From NCBI RefSeq assembly GCF_018403225.1, contig NZ_BOSG01000005.1, positions 124,001 to 188,000 of the forward strand: a stretch of DNA of 64,000 nucleotides. Reading direction: 5' to 3'. Origin of the DNA: Paenibacillus sp. J23TS9 (GTDB taxonomy: Bacteria; Bacillota; Bacilli; Paenibacillales; Paenibacillaceae). A model generated the notes under the pieces. The model was not told the origin of the DNA, did no database searches, and worked only from the letters and a program-made list of their open reading frames with translations. This document shows positions 55,404 to 63,383 of this stretch, one piece after another. Positions within the stretch are counted from its first letter, which is position 1. The number at the start of each line of letters is the position of its first letter. Both the position numbers and the translations under genes were made by a program.

Positions 55404-56357
55404 TTGAATACCAAACAATTGAAATGGCTCAGCTACCTGACCTTTTTTGTTATGTTTTTTGCGACTTTCGGCGGGACTGTCGTAACCAAAACGGACTCAG
55501 GTCTAGGCTGCGGCCATGAGTGGCCTTTGTGCCGGGGGCAATTTGTTCCCGCGCATACCATTGCTTCGTTAATTGAATATTCCCATCGTTTGGTCAGCGG
55601 TCTGGCAGGGTTAACTTCTGTAGCCGTTGTCGTGGCCTTCTGGCTATTCGCTAAAAACCGCAAGGATTTGCGAACGTACTCCGTTCTGACACTCATCTTT
55701 GTACTAGTACAAGCCCTTATGGGGGCAATGGCTGTTGTGTATGACCAATCCTCTGCGGTGCTTGCGCTGCATTTCGGTTTCTCCTTGATTGCTTTTGCCA
55801 GCTCTCTGATGCTGGCGCTTGGAGCCCGGAAAATGGATAAGGATAAGCACTCAACCTTCAGGGAGGAGCGTTCTCCGGTCAGTCTGGCTTTCCGGAACTA
55901 TGTCTGGATAGTCACGATCTATTCGTATATGGTGGTGTATGTCGGGGCTTATGTAAGCCATACGAGCTCGGCGGGAGGCTGTTCAGGCTGGCCGCTATGC
56001 AACGGCAAGCTGGTACCGGAACTGACGGGCAGCGTAGCTATCGCATTCGTACACAGGCTGGCCGCACTGCTTTTGTTTATCGCGATCATTGTGTTGGCGT
56101 ACTTTGCTTACAAACTGCATAAAGGCAGCCGTGAGCTTTGGAGCCTCGGAACTTCGGCGGCTGTTTTGTGCCTGCTGCAGGTATTCAGCGGCGCTGGAAT
56201 TGTCTTTACACTGAGCAAGCCTGAATTGTATATCTTCGCGGCTCTGCTTCATAATTTGCTGATTTCTTCGTTGTTCGGCGTATTATGCTACTTGAGCGTA
56301 CGCGTATGGCAGCTTGGAAGAGAGTCTGTTGAACCATTAGAAGCATCCATCAAGTAG
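55404..56357 (+). CDS. ctaA: Heme A synthase CtaA (COX15 family)
   Basis: 317 residues, eight membrane helices in two repeats. Each repeat carries a heme-ligand histidine pair: EYSHRLVSG and LHFGFS in the first, FVHRLAAL and LHNLL in the second. Cys pairs in GCGHEWPLCRG and GCSGWPLCNG are the extracellular disulfide region. It oxidises heme O to heme A for cytochrome oxidase. TTG start with AGGTGAG upstream. ctaB and oxidase genes are not in the window. Confidence 0.93.
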   Translation: MNTKQLKWLSYLTFFVMFFATFGGTVVTKTDSGLGCGHEWPLCRGQFVPAHTIASLIEYSHRLVSGLAGLTSVAVVVAFWLFAKNRKDLRTYSVLTLIFVLVQALMGAMAVVYDQSSAVLALHFGFSLIAFASSLMLALGARKMDKDKHSTFREERSPVSLAFRNYVWIVTIYSYMVVYVGAYVSHTSSAGGCSGWPLCNGKLVPELTGSVAIAFVHRLAALLLFIAIIVLAYFAYKLHKGSRELWSLGTSAAVLCLLQVFSGAGIVFTLSKPELYIFAALLHNLLISSLFGVLCYLSVRVWQLGRESVEPLEASIK

Positions 56358-56380
56358 TTTTAACGGAATAAGCAACATCG

Positions 56381-56413
56381 ACAAAGTCCACGAAGCGTAT
56401 TCGGGGACTTTGT
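56381..56413 (+). terminator. Intrinsic terminator after ctaA
   Basis: ACAAAGTCC pairs with GGACTTTGT, with an inner CGAA/TTCG stem. The rest of 56414-56694 holds no gene; a small AAGAAC/GTTCTT hairpin around 56512-56537 is the only other structure seen. Confidence 0.75.
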
Positions 56414-56694
56414 TTGCAGCTTCAGGCATTTAGGACAACTCGAATGAATGGAGTTTACTTAAGGACATGCTATGAGCAGGCATATACTTGCAGCGCAGCC
56501 GCTGTTGCAAAAGAACCTATAGACTACAAGTTCTTATGAAACGTTATGGAAATTGTTTTAGAGAAGTTTAATCCGGAACCCGAGTTGTTTATATTGTAAT
56601 ATGACGAAATAAAGATATGTCGGGCCTACATAATCATCTGATATTTACAGATGAAATAGTTTTTGCGCAAATATAATGCAGGGAGAGAATGTCT

Positions 56695-57414
56695 ATGCTG
56701 CGAACAATGCTTGGAGAAATGCCCCGTCAAAATAACGGGCTGCTTGAGGAAGCGATTGAAACGATGTTTCAAACGATCCAGCTGCTGCAAAGGGAGATGG
56801 AGAAAAACGATGATCCCAGTCATGATTTCCGCAAGCTGGAGATTTGGACGCGCGGCTTGGTCTCTTCACTGGATGAACTTGAACAAAGCTATTACGCAGC
56901 TTGCTATTTCCGCAAGTCGGTTAAAGCAGGATTCGTTGATGACATGAACATTCAAGAACAAAGTGAGTACGCCAGATACGTCTATTTTTATAAAAATGGT
57001 TTTATCCGCGTCTTTTCTATTCTGGATAAGCTTGGTACGGTTCTGAATGATATGTTTGATCTGCATACGTCAAAAGTAAAAGCGCATTATTCTTATTTTA
57101 CGGTACTGAGACAGTTTGATTATCTCAAAAGTCATCAAAAGCTGGCCGAAGCACTCATCGGAATCAAAAATGACTACCGGAGCTCCCTGAATGTGCTGCG
57201 CAAGCGGCGCAATGCGGAGATCCACTATATGAATGCAGAAATGCAGGATGATTTGTGGCAGCGGCATCAGGGTTTGCATGATAAGGTTGAGCTGGAAGAT
57301 CTGGATAAGCATCTGGATGATCTGAAACAAGGACTTGATATGATATGCAAATCTCTGATTGCCGCTTATAAGTATGCAAATGAGCTCTGGGCCAAAAAGG
57401 GCATGCAGGTATAA
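56695..57414 (+). CDS. HEPN-like protein (Cthe_2314-like)
   Basis: 239 residues from the ATG at 56695, with GGGAGAG at normal spacing; an ATG at 56689 is also possible. All-helical, with RKRRNAEIHYM near residue 170, which has the Arg-x4-His core of HEPN RNases. The region around YVYFYKNGFIRVFSILDKLGTVLND resembles the Cthe_2314-like HEPN family. Whether it cleaves RNA is not known. No nucleotidyltransferase or other antitoxin is adjacent. Confidence 0.7.
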   Translation: MLRTMLGEMPRQNNGLLEEAIETMFQTIQLLQREMEKNDDPSHDFRKLEIWTRGLVSSLDELEQSYYAACYFRKSVKAGFVDDMNIQEQSEYARYVYFYKNGFIRVFSILDKLGTVLNDMFDLHTSKVKAHYSYFTVLRQFDYLKSHQKLAEALIGIKNDYRSSLNVLRKRRNAEIHYMNAEMQDDLWQRHQGLHDKVELEDLDKHLDDLKQGLDMICKSLIAAYKYANELWAKKGMQV

Positions 57415-57435
57415 AGACGTTCAACAATTTTCCTT

Positions 57436-57464
57436 TTGACAAAGAAAGAAAAAGTTATTATACT
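57436..57464 (+). promoter_or_regulatory. Promoter of the metNIQ operon
   Basis: TTGACA (57436-57441) and TATACT (57459-57464) with a 17-nt spacer, followed about 40 nt later by the SAM riboswitch. Confidence 0.75.
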
Positions 57465-57505
57465 GAAAATCATGAAAATGTAACTTTTAATTGCATACGT
57501 TTTTT

Positions 57506-57642
57506 CTTATCGAGAGAGGCGGAGGGACAGGCCCGATGAAGCCCGGCAACCGATTTGAGATGCGGCAACAGCCAATTCTGAAATGACATGGTGCTAATTC
57601 CTACAACTGCAGGTAGATCCTGCGGATTGGCAGATGAGAAAG
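57506..57642 (+). ncRNA. SAM-I (S-box) riboswitch
   Basis: The S-box consensus is clear: CTTATCGAGAGAGGCGGAGG at the 5' end, ACAGGCCCGATGAAGCCCG, GGCAACC, GGTGCTAATTCCT and the closing P1 strand GATGAG, which pairs with CTTATC. Binding SAM favours the downstream terminator, so the methionine importer is made only when SAM is low. Confidence 0.95.
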
Positions 57643-57649
57643 GAAGCGA

Positions 57650-57705
57650 CTTCGTATACGAAGAGCCCTTTTTGATTCCGTCAAGAGGGCTTTTTATTTT
57701 GTCTG
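57650..57705 (+). terminator. Expression-platform terminator of the SAM riboswitch
   Basis: AGCCCT (57664-57669) pairs with AGGGCT, followed by TTTTATTTT. A 14-nt palindrome CTTCGTATACGAAG (57650-57663) sits just before it. Confidence 0.85.
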
Positions 57706-57784
57706 TTACCGTCTTGGGACGATTGAAAGCGATAGATGCTATACAGGGTCTTGTTCAAAAGGCTCAGGGAAGGAGAGCTTCGGA

Positions 57785-58795
57785 TTGATAGAGTTGAAAC
57801 AGGTAACAAAGAAATACGGCAAAGGCGCGAAAACGACTGAAGCTTTATCCAGCCTTGATCTGTCCGTTCGAAAAGGGGAAATTTTCGGTGTCATCGGTCA
57901 TTCCGGTGCCGGTAAAAGCACACTGATCCGCTGTATGAATCTGCTTGAACGGCCGACTTCTGGCGAGGTTTGGGTGGATGGAGTGGATTTGACGAAGCTC
58001 AGCAAGCAGCAGCTGCAAAGCAAGCGCAGAGGAATCGGAATGATCTTCCAGCATTTTAACCTGTTGAGCTCAGCGACTGTGTACGAAAATATTGCTTTTC
58101 CGCTTCGGCTGGCTCATATGGATAAGGAAAAGCTTGCAGCAAAGGTGAATGATCTGCTGCAGCTCGTCGGGCTGGAAGACCACAAGGATAAATATCCGGC
58201 GCAGCTGTCCGGTGGACAAAAGCAGAGGGTTGGTATCGCCCGCGCGCTAGCCAGTGATCCACAGGTGCTGCTATGTGACGAAGCAACCTCTGCGCTGGAT
58301 CCGCAAACAACAGATTCGATTCTGAGATTGCTGCTGGATATTAATCAAAAATTCCACCTGACCATTGTCCTCATTACACATGAAATGCATGTCATCCAGA
58401 GCATATGCGACCGGGTGGCTGTCATTCATCAAGGAGGCATCGTGGAGCAGGGAGCCGTAACGGACGTGTTCCTGAAGCCGAAGCATCCGGTTACCCGGGA
58501 ATTTATCCTGGGACAGGCGGGGGAATCAGCGCAGCTTGCGCTGGATGCTCCGCATGACGGTTCATCCCGCCTCTGCAAGCTTACCTTTCTGGGGCAGAAA
58601 ACATATGACTCGATTCTGTCCAGGACAGCAAGGGAGACAGGAGTGGACTTCGCTATTTTGCAGGGAACCATCTCGAAAATTAAGGATATTCCATATGGTC
58701 AGTTGATTGTCCGTCTGGAAGGGGACCCGGAACAAATGGAGAAGACAATCCAGAGGGTTACTGCGGAAGGCCTTGATGTGGAGGTGCTTGACTGA
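57785..58795 (+). CDS. metN: Methionine ABC transporter ATPase MetN
   Basis: 336 residues; TTG start after GGAAGGAGAG. Walker A GHSGAGKST (residues ~38-46), LSGGQKQRVGIARAL signature, Walker B VLLCDEATSALDP and the H-loop (LITHEMHV) are intact. The C-terminal ~90 residues form the NIL (ACT-like) domain that binds methionine and inhibits transport. SAM riboswitch upstream and metI and metQ downstream confirm the assignment. Confidence 0.96.
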   Translation: MIELKQVTKKYGKGAKTTEALSSLDLSVRKGEIFGVIGHSGAGKSTLIRCMNLLERPTSGEVWVDGVDLTKLSKQQLQSKRRGIGMIFQHFNLLSSATVYENIAFPLRLAHMDKEKLAAKVNDLLQLVGLEDHKDKYPAQLSGGQKQRVGIARALASDPQVLLCDEATSALDPQTTDSILRLLLDINQKFHLTIVLITHEMHVIQSICDRVAVIHQGGIVEQGAVTDVFLKPKHPVTREFILGQAGESAQLALDAPHDGSSRLCKLTFLGQKTYDSILSRTARETGVDFAILQGTISKIKDIPYGQLIVRLEGDPEQMEKTIQRVTAEGLDVEVLD

Positions 58796-59463
58796 TGTGG
58801 GGACTGGATTTTTCATCATTGGACTGGAATGAGATTGGCGTTGCCAGTCTGGATACGCTCAAAATACTCGTCTCTTCGGCCATCTTCACCTTCCTTCTGG
58901 GCCTGCCGCTGGGCGTGGTGCTGTATCAGAGCTCGCGCTCAAGCAGCGGTTGGGTGCGCACCGTGTACACTGTCCTGTCTATAATCGTGAATATTCTTCG
59001 GTCCGTGCCGTTTATCATTTTGATCGTGGCGCTCATACCGATCACGGTATCGATCGTCGGCGTATCCTACGGGGTGCTCGGAACGATTCCGCCGCTCGTC
59101 ATCGGGGCTGCCCCGTTTTTTGCGAGACTGGTGGAAACCTCGCTGCGCGAGGTGGATCGGGGTGTGCTGGAGGCGGCACAGTCGATGGGAGCATCCACCT
59201 GGCAGGTCATCATGAAGGTGCTGCTTCCGGAAGCAAGACCCGGACTGTTCGCCGGGATTACGATTACTATCGTTACGCTGGTCTCGTATACTGCAATGTC
59301 TGGCATGGTTGGCGGAGGCGGGCTTGGCGATTTGGCCATCCGCTATGGTTACTACCGTTACCAGAATGAAGTGATGATCATCTCCGTGTTGTTTATGATC
59401 ATTCTCGTACAGCTGTTGCAGATGGCCGGCGACCGGCTCGTCAAGCATTTTACACGCAAATAG
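58795..59463 (+). CDS. metI: Methionine ABC transporter permease MetI
   Basis: 222 residues, five membrane helices, with the permease EAA loop LEAAQSMGASTWQVIMKVLLPEARPG. Its ATG overlaps the metN stop by one base (TGATG), so the two are translationally coupled. Two copies assemble with two MetN subunits. Confidence 0.95.
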   Translation: MWGLDFSSLDWNEIGVASLDTLKILVSSAIFTFLLGLPLGVVLYQSSRSSSGWVRTVYTVLSIIVNILRSVPFIILIVALIPITVSIVGVSYGVLGTIPPLVIGAAPFFARLVETSLREVDRGVLEAAQSMGASTWQVIMKVLLPEARPGLFAGITITIVTLVSYTAMSGMVGGGGLGDLAIRYGYYRYQNEVMIISVLFMIILVQLLQMAGDRLVKHFTRK

Positions 59464-59483
59464 TAACAAAACTAAGGTAGTGT

Positions 59484-59563
59484 CATCCGATATTCGGATG
59501 TTATAGGAAATCTTCCGCATGCATGGTTTTTCACGCAAGAAAAACACATGCGGGAGGCTTTCC
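59484..59563. repeat. Hairpin pair in the metI-metQ spacer
   Basis: CATCCGA-tat-TCGGATG (59484-59500) is followed by a long stem (59506-59563) built from GGAAA, TTCCGCAT and GTTTTTC paired with GAAAAAC, ATGCGG-GAG and TTTCC. There is no terminal T-run, so RNA stabilisation or processing is more likely than full termination. Confidence 0.55.
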
Positions 59564-59607
59564 GCGAATAAATCATATTAAAAAGATAAACTTAAGGGGG
59601 ATTTACA

Positions 59608-60447
59608 ATGAAAAAAGGATTGTTTGCTTTGCTTAGCTTGGTTCTGGTGGTGGCACTGGCTGCATGCGGTAATAAAAATGCTGACGAAAAGCCTGCTGCC
59701 GGTGGAGACAAAGGTACGGAAGCTAAAACAGTAACATTGACGGTCGGAGCAACGGCTGTACCACATGCGGAAATTCTGAAGCATATCCAGCCCGCACTTG
59801 AAAAAGAAGGCGTGAAGCTTGAAATTAAAGAGTTCTCCGATTACGTACAGCCAAATGTACAGACATTCCAGAAGCAGCTTGATGCGAACTTCTTCCAGCA
59901 TAAACCTTACCTGGATGATGAGAACAGCACCCGTAAAATGGATCTGGTGCCTGTAGTAGCCGTTCACGTGGAACCGCTGGGAGCTTACTCCAAAAAGCAT
60001 AAATCGGTTGATGAGCTTCCCAATGGCGCTGTTGTCGGTATTCCGAACGACAAAACAAACGGCGGACGTGCGCTGAGCCTGCTTGCTCAAAATGGCCTTA
60101 TCAAACTGAAAGAAGATAACATGATCCAAGCTACAGTTAGTGACATCATCGAAAATCCGAAAAACATTAAAATCAAAGAATCCGATGCTGCGATGCTGCC
60201 GCGTCAATTGTCCGAATTCGATCTGGCTGTAATCAACACGAACTATGCTCTTGATGCTGGCATTGACCCTCTAAAGGATGCATTGTTCATGGAAGGCAAG
60301 GATAACCCTTATGCCAACATCCTGGTTGCTCGTCCGGATAACAAGGATTCGGATGCCATTAAGAAGCTGGCTGCTGCCCTGACCTCTGACGATGTGAAAA
60401 AATTCATTGAAGATCAATACAAAGGCGCTGTTATTCCGGCGTTTTAA
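59608..60447 (+). CDS. metQ: Methionine-binding lipoprotein MetQ (NlpA family)
   Basis: 279 residues. Signal peptide ending in the lipobox VALAAC (Cys20), then the NlpA fold: VGATAVPHAEILKHIQPAL, FQKQLDANFFQHKPYLDD and GVIPAF-like ending KGAVIPAF. Lipid-anchored outside the membrane, it delivers D/L-methionine to MetNI. AAGGGGG precedes the ATG. Intercistronic hairpins separate it from metI, and a strong terminator closes the operon. Confidence 0.95.
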   Translation: MKKGLFALLSLVLVVALAACGNKNADEKPAAGGDKGTEAKTVTLTVGATAVPHAEILKHIQPALEKEGVKLEIKEFSDYVQPNVQTFQKQLDANFFQHKPYLDDENSTRKMDLVPVVAVHVEPLGAYSKKHKSVDELPNGAVVGIPNDKTNGGRALSLLAQNGLIKLKEDNMIQATVSDIIENPKNIKIKESDAAMLPRQLSEFDLAVINTNYALDAGIDPLKDALFMEGKDNPYANILVARPDNKDSDAIKKLAAALTSDDVKKFIEDQYKGAVIPAF

Positions 60448-60474
60448 GCAACATGCATTATCACGTATGTTTAT

Positions 60475-60513
60475 AAAAAGATCCGCGGGCGTTATTGCCC
60501 GTGGATCTTTTTT
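60475..60513 (+). terminator. Intrinsic terminator of metNIQ
   Basis: AAAAAGATCC and CGGGC pair with GCCCG and GGATCTTTTTT. Confidence 0.92.
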
Positions 60514-60680
60514 GCATGAAAGCAGGCAATACCTTGAAGCCAGAGGGGATGCAAGTTGTGGGGCTCAAATAAATCTTTTATACTAGAAAATGTGGGACTA
60601 CATATGAATGAATGATTTTGGCATATAAATGGATTGGGGAATATACGGAAAATAAGGCATCCGGTTGGAGAGGAGGAATC

Positions 60681-61469
60681 ATGTTGAAGGACAAAGTAGC
60701 TCTTATAACGGGAAGCGCGAAGGGTCTCGGGAAAACGACCGCGCTTACGCTGGCAGAGCAGGGCTGCGATATCGCACTCAATTATGTTCACAGTCAGGAG
60801 GAGGCGGAAGAGCTCAAGCAAAGGATCCAGGAGCTTGGAGTCCGCTGCATCGCTGTTCAGGCAGATATCTCCGATGCGGCCCAGATTGAAGAACTGGTAC
60901 GACAGGTGGAATCCCGGCTCGGTAGTGCGGATATCGTAGTGAATAATGCGGGCCCTTTTATTCGTGAACGGAGATTATTCTCCGAATACACGAAGGAGGA
61001 AATTCTGTCGCTGATTCAGGGAAATCTGGTAGGCACGATGCTGCTGGATCATCTGGTGCTGCCTGCTATGCGTCATAAAAAGTGGGGGCGAATCATCCAT
61101 TTCGGATACGGCCATGCAGCAGAAGCCAGAGCCTGGCCGCATCGAGCAGTCTATGCTGCTGCCAAAACAGGGCTTGTGTCTTTTACAAAAACATTGGCGG
61201 TGGAGGAGGCTCCTTTCGGTGTCACCGTTAACATGGTCTGTCCCGGCGATATCCGCGGGGACAACAAGGAAAAATCGATTGCCGAGGTTTCTGGCTTAGT
61301 GGATCGGGAGACGCCACGAGGAAGGCCTGGGAGCGGGGAAGATATCGCCAGGGTGATACGATATTTATGTCTGCATGAATCGGATTTTATTACGGGGAAT
61401 ATTATGGATATCTCGGGCGGTTTGGATCCCATCCGTCCATGGATTGAACCGGCGAACCCCAAATCATAG
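60681..61469 (+). CDS. SDR family protein lacking the catalytic serine
   Basis: 262 residues from the ATG at 60681, after GAGAGGAGG; a longer in-frame start at 60612 has no ribosome site. The cofactor motif TGSAKGLG and NNAG are present, and Tyr158-x3-Lys162 (YAAAK) is kept, but the usual catalytic Ser about 13 residues earlier is replaced: the strand reads HFGYGHA (residues 140-146). FabG-like fold overall. It may reduce a substrate by a modified mechanism or be inactive. Confidence 0.85.
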   Translation: MLKDKVALITGSAKGLGKTTALTLAEQGCDIALNYVHSQEEAEELKQRIQELGVRCIAVQADISDAAQIEELVRQVESRLGSADIVVNNAGPFIRERRLFSEYTKEEILSLIQGNLVGTMLLDHLVLPAMRHKKWGRIIHFGYGHAAEARAWPHRAVYAAAKTGLVSFTKTLAVEEAPFGVTVNMVCPGDIRGDNKEKSIAEVSGLVDRETPRGRPGSGEDIARVIRYLCLHESDFITGNIMDISGGLDPIRPWIEPANPKS

Positions 61470-61477
61470 GAAACACC

Positions 61478-61519
61478 AAAAAAGAGACCTGCGCTTCATA
61501 ACGAAGTGCAGGTCTCTTG
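61478..61519. terminator. Bidirectional terminator between the SDR and NifU-like genes
   Basis: AAGAGACCTGCGCTTC pairs with GAAGTGCAGGTCTCTT around ATAAC. Confidence 0.88.
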
Positions 61520-61543
61520 TGTATTGCAGGTTATTGAATGGGA

Positions 61544-61789
61544 TTAGAATACTTGGATAACATCGTTGATGCCTTCAACCTCTTCAACGAGGGCCCGTTC
61601 AATCCCGGCTTTGAGTGTAATAGTGGAGCTTGGGCAACTGCCGCAGGCACCCATCAATTTCAATTTCACGATGCCGTCTTCAACGTCAACCAGTTCCACG
61701 TCACCGCCATCGCGCTGAAGGAACGGACGAAGCTTATCCAGCACTTCTGCTACATCATCATACATGGTGCTTTGTGCGTTTTCGCTCAT
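61544..61789 (-). CDS. NifU-like iron-sulfur scaffold protein (YutI-like)
   Basis: 81 residues from the ATG at 61789, after AAAGGAG; the frame extends nine nt further upstream without support. [21 protein letters not shown] is the NifU C-terminal domain with the CxxC that binds a transient [4Fe-4S] cluster. In Bacillus the yutI gene lies near yuzB and yutJ, as here. Confidence 0.93.
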   Translation of the reverse strand: MSENAQSTMYDDVAEVLDKLRPFLQRDGGDVELVDVEDGIVKLKLMGACGSCPSSTITLKAGIERALVEEVEGINDVIQVF

Positions 61790-61955
61790 TAGTTTCAACT
61801 CCTTTCCTATAATGATTATTATATTACAAATGGAGATAAAATAAAATGGCTATATCTTCTCAGAGGCATCGTAAACATTGAAATTATCTGCAACCACCGC
61901 TAAACTAAGATTAGTCCTTCATTTTATGAATTCATATGAAGCAGGTGATTACCAA

Positions 61956-62210
61956 GTGAGACCCATCATCGAATTTTGCACGAACAACATGCATTTTGGT
62001 ACCGATGAAGTCATGGACAATCTGGAAGAGAATCCGGATTATGATGTTATAGAATACGGCTGTTTAAGCAACTGCGGGCAATGCGCCATGATGCCATTTG
62101 CAATGGTAAACGGTGAAATTATCGATGCCGATAGTGCGGACGAGCTGTATCAGGCCATTATGGCAAAAATAAAAGAACTCGAGGCCTGGGACAGCCTCGA
62201 GCTGGATTAG
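61956..62210 (+). CDS. DUF1450 protein (YuzB-like)
   Basis: 84 residues from the GTG at 61956, after GCAGGTGAT; an in-frame ATG at 61878 would add 26 residues that do not fit the family. RPIIEFCTNNMHFGTDEVM, then YDVIEYGCLSNCGQCAMMPFAMVNGEI, with three conserved cysteines resembling a thioredoxin-like metal or cluster site. Function unknown. The stop overlaps the convergent dehydrogenase stop by 3 bp. Confidence 0.88.
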   Translation: MRPIIEFCTNNMHFGTDEVMDNLEENPDYDVIEYGCLSNCGQCAMMPFAMVNGEIIDADSADELYQAIMAKIKELEAWDSLELD

Positions 62211-63268
62211 CCGAAATGGCGTCTGGATAACCAGAGTACTCCGCTCTTCAAGAGACGGGGTACTCTTCCTTTTACGGAGGTTTTCCCCATCAGTCCGAAA
62301 CCGGCTTTGCTGCCGAGTGAGCCGAGTGTGCCTTTCAGGCGGATCTTATGAAGTTTTGGTGTGTCGCCGCGCCAGAGAGCATGCAGAATTTCTGCCACCT
62401 GCTCGGCCTGTGCTCCCGCAGCCTGTGCGCTTGGAGCGAATGGGATGCTTGCACAGTCACCAACAACGTATAATTCAGGATGATCCGGAATTTGCGAATA
62501 CGAGTTCACAAGAATCCGGCCTCCCGGATCTTTGGGTACCGGTAAATCCTGAACCACCTTCACAGGCTGGATTCCGCCAGTCCAAACGGTGGTGTCCGTA
62601 TAAATGGGTTCATCCGCATTATACACGATGCCTTCCTCGACACGGGAAACGGAGATATGGGGTCTGGTGATGACATCATGATCCCGGAACCACTGTTCGA
62701 CATATGCAGATACGGTTGACGGGAAAGCGGATAACACACGGCTGCCCCGGTCCAGAATGGTAATATTCAGATCGGGACGGCTCTCGCGAAGCTCAGCTGC
62801 CGTTTCAACACCGCTTAGACCGCCGCCGATAATATGGACCTGCCCATAAGGCTTGATATCATTCAGGCGATGATACGTCTCTCTGGTGCTGGAAAAGGTC
62901 TGAATGCTGTTTGTGTACTGCTCTGCGCCTGGAATTCCGTGATAGCGGTCCGTACAACCCAGTGCAATAACGAGATAATCATATTCGATGGGTTCGTCCT
63001 GCTCCATATGGATCAGGTTCTTTTCCAGATCAATGGAAGTCACTTCGCCATAACGTTTAGTCAGCTGGTTATGGACTGGAAACTGGATCCGCAAATCAAA
63101 ATCCGAAGCCGTCCCCGCTGCAAGTGCGTAGTATTCCGTTTTTATGCCCTGAAATGGCATCCGGTCCACCAGCACCAGTTCAATATCAGGCGGCAGGTGG
63201 CTGCTGATCAGACCTTGAATCATGGCGAGACCGCCATAGCCTCCACCTAGAATGACAAATTTTCTCAT
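62207..63268 (-). CDS. Type II NADH dehydrogenase-like FAD oxidoreductase (YutJ-like)
   Basis: 353 residues. FVILGGGYGGLAMIQGL at the N-terminus binds FAD and IIGGGLSGVETAAEL in the middle binds NAD(P)H; VVGDCASIPFAPSAQAAGAQA near residue 275 is the second FAD contact. Members oxidise NADH and reduce menaquinone at the membrane face, fitting the adjacent menaquinone gene. AAGGAAAG precedes the ATG. It is slightly shorter than classical Ndh and lacks an obvious membrane anchor. Confidence 0.9.
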   Translation of the reverse strand: MRKFVILGGGYGGLAMIQGLISSHLPPDIELVLVDRMPFQGIKTEYYALAAGTASDFDLRIQFPVHNQLTKRYGEVTSIDLEKNLIHMEQDEPIEYDYLVIALGCTDRYHGIPGAEQYTNSIQTFSSTRETYHRLNDIKPYGQVHIIGGGLSGVETAAELRESRPDLNITILDRGSRVLSAFPSTVSAYVEQWFRDHDVITRPHISVSRVEEGIVYNADEPIYTDTTVWTGGIQPVKVVQDLPVPKDPGGRILVNSYSQIPDHPELYVVGDCASIPFAPSAQAAGAQAEQVAEILHALWRGDTPKLHKIRLKGTLGSLGSKAGFGLMGKTSVKGRVPRLLKSGVLWLSRRHFG

Positions 63269-63383
63269 TGGGTCCGTCTTTCCTTTCTTTACATCAGCTT
63301 TTAATGATTGCTTGTGATAAATTCCCAGTTGGAAATGAGTACCTTGTGCTGAATTCTGAATGTGGCGTGCCTAATCTCAGTGC

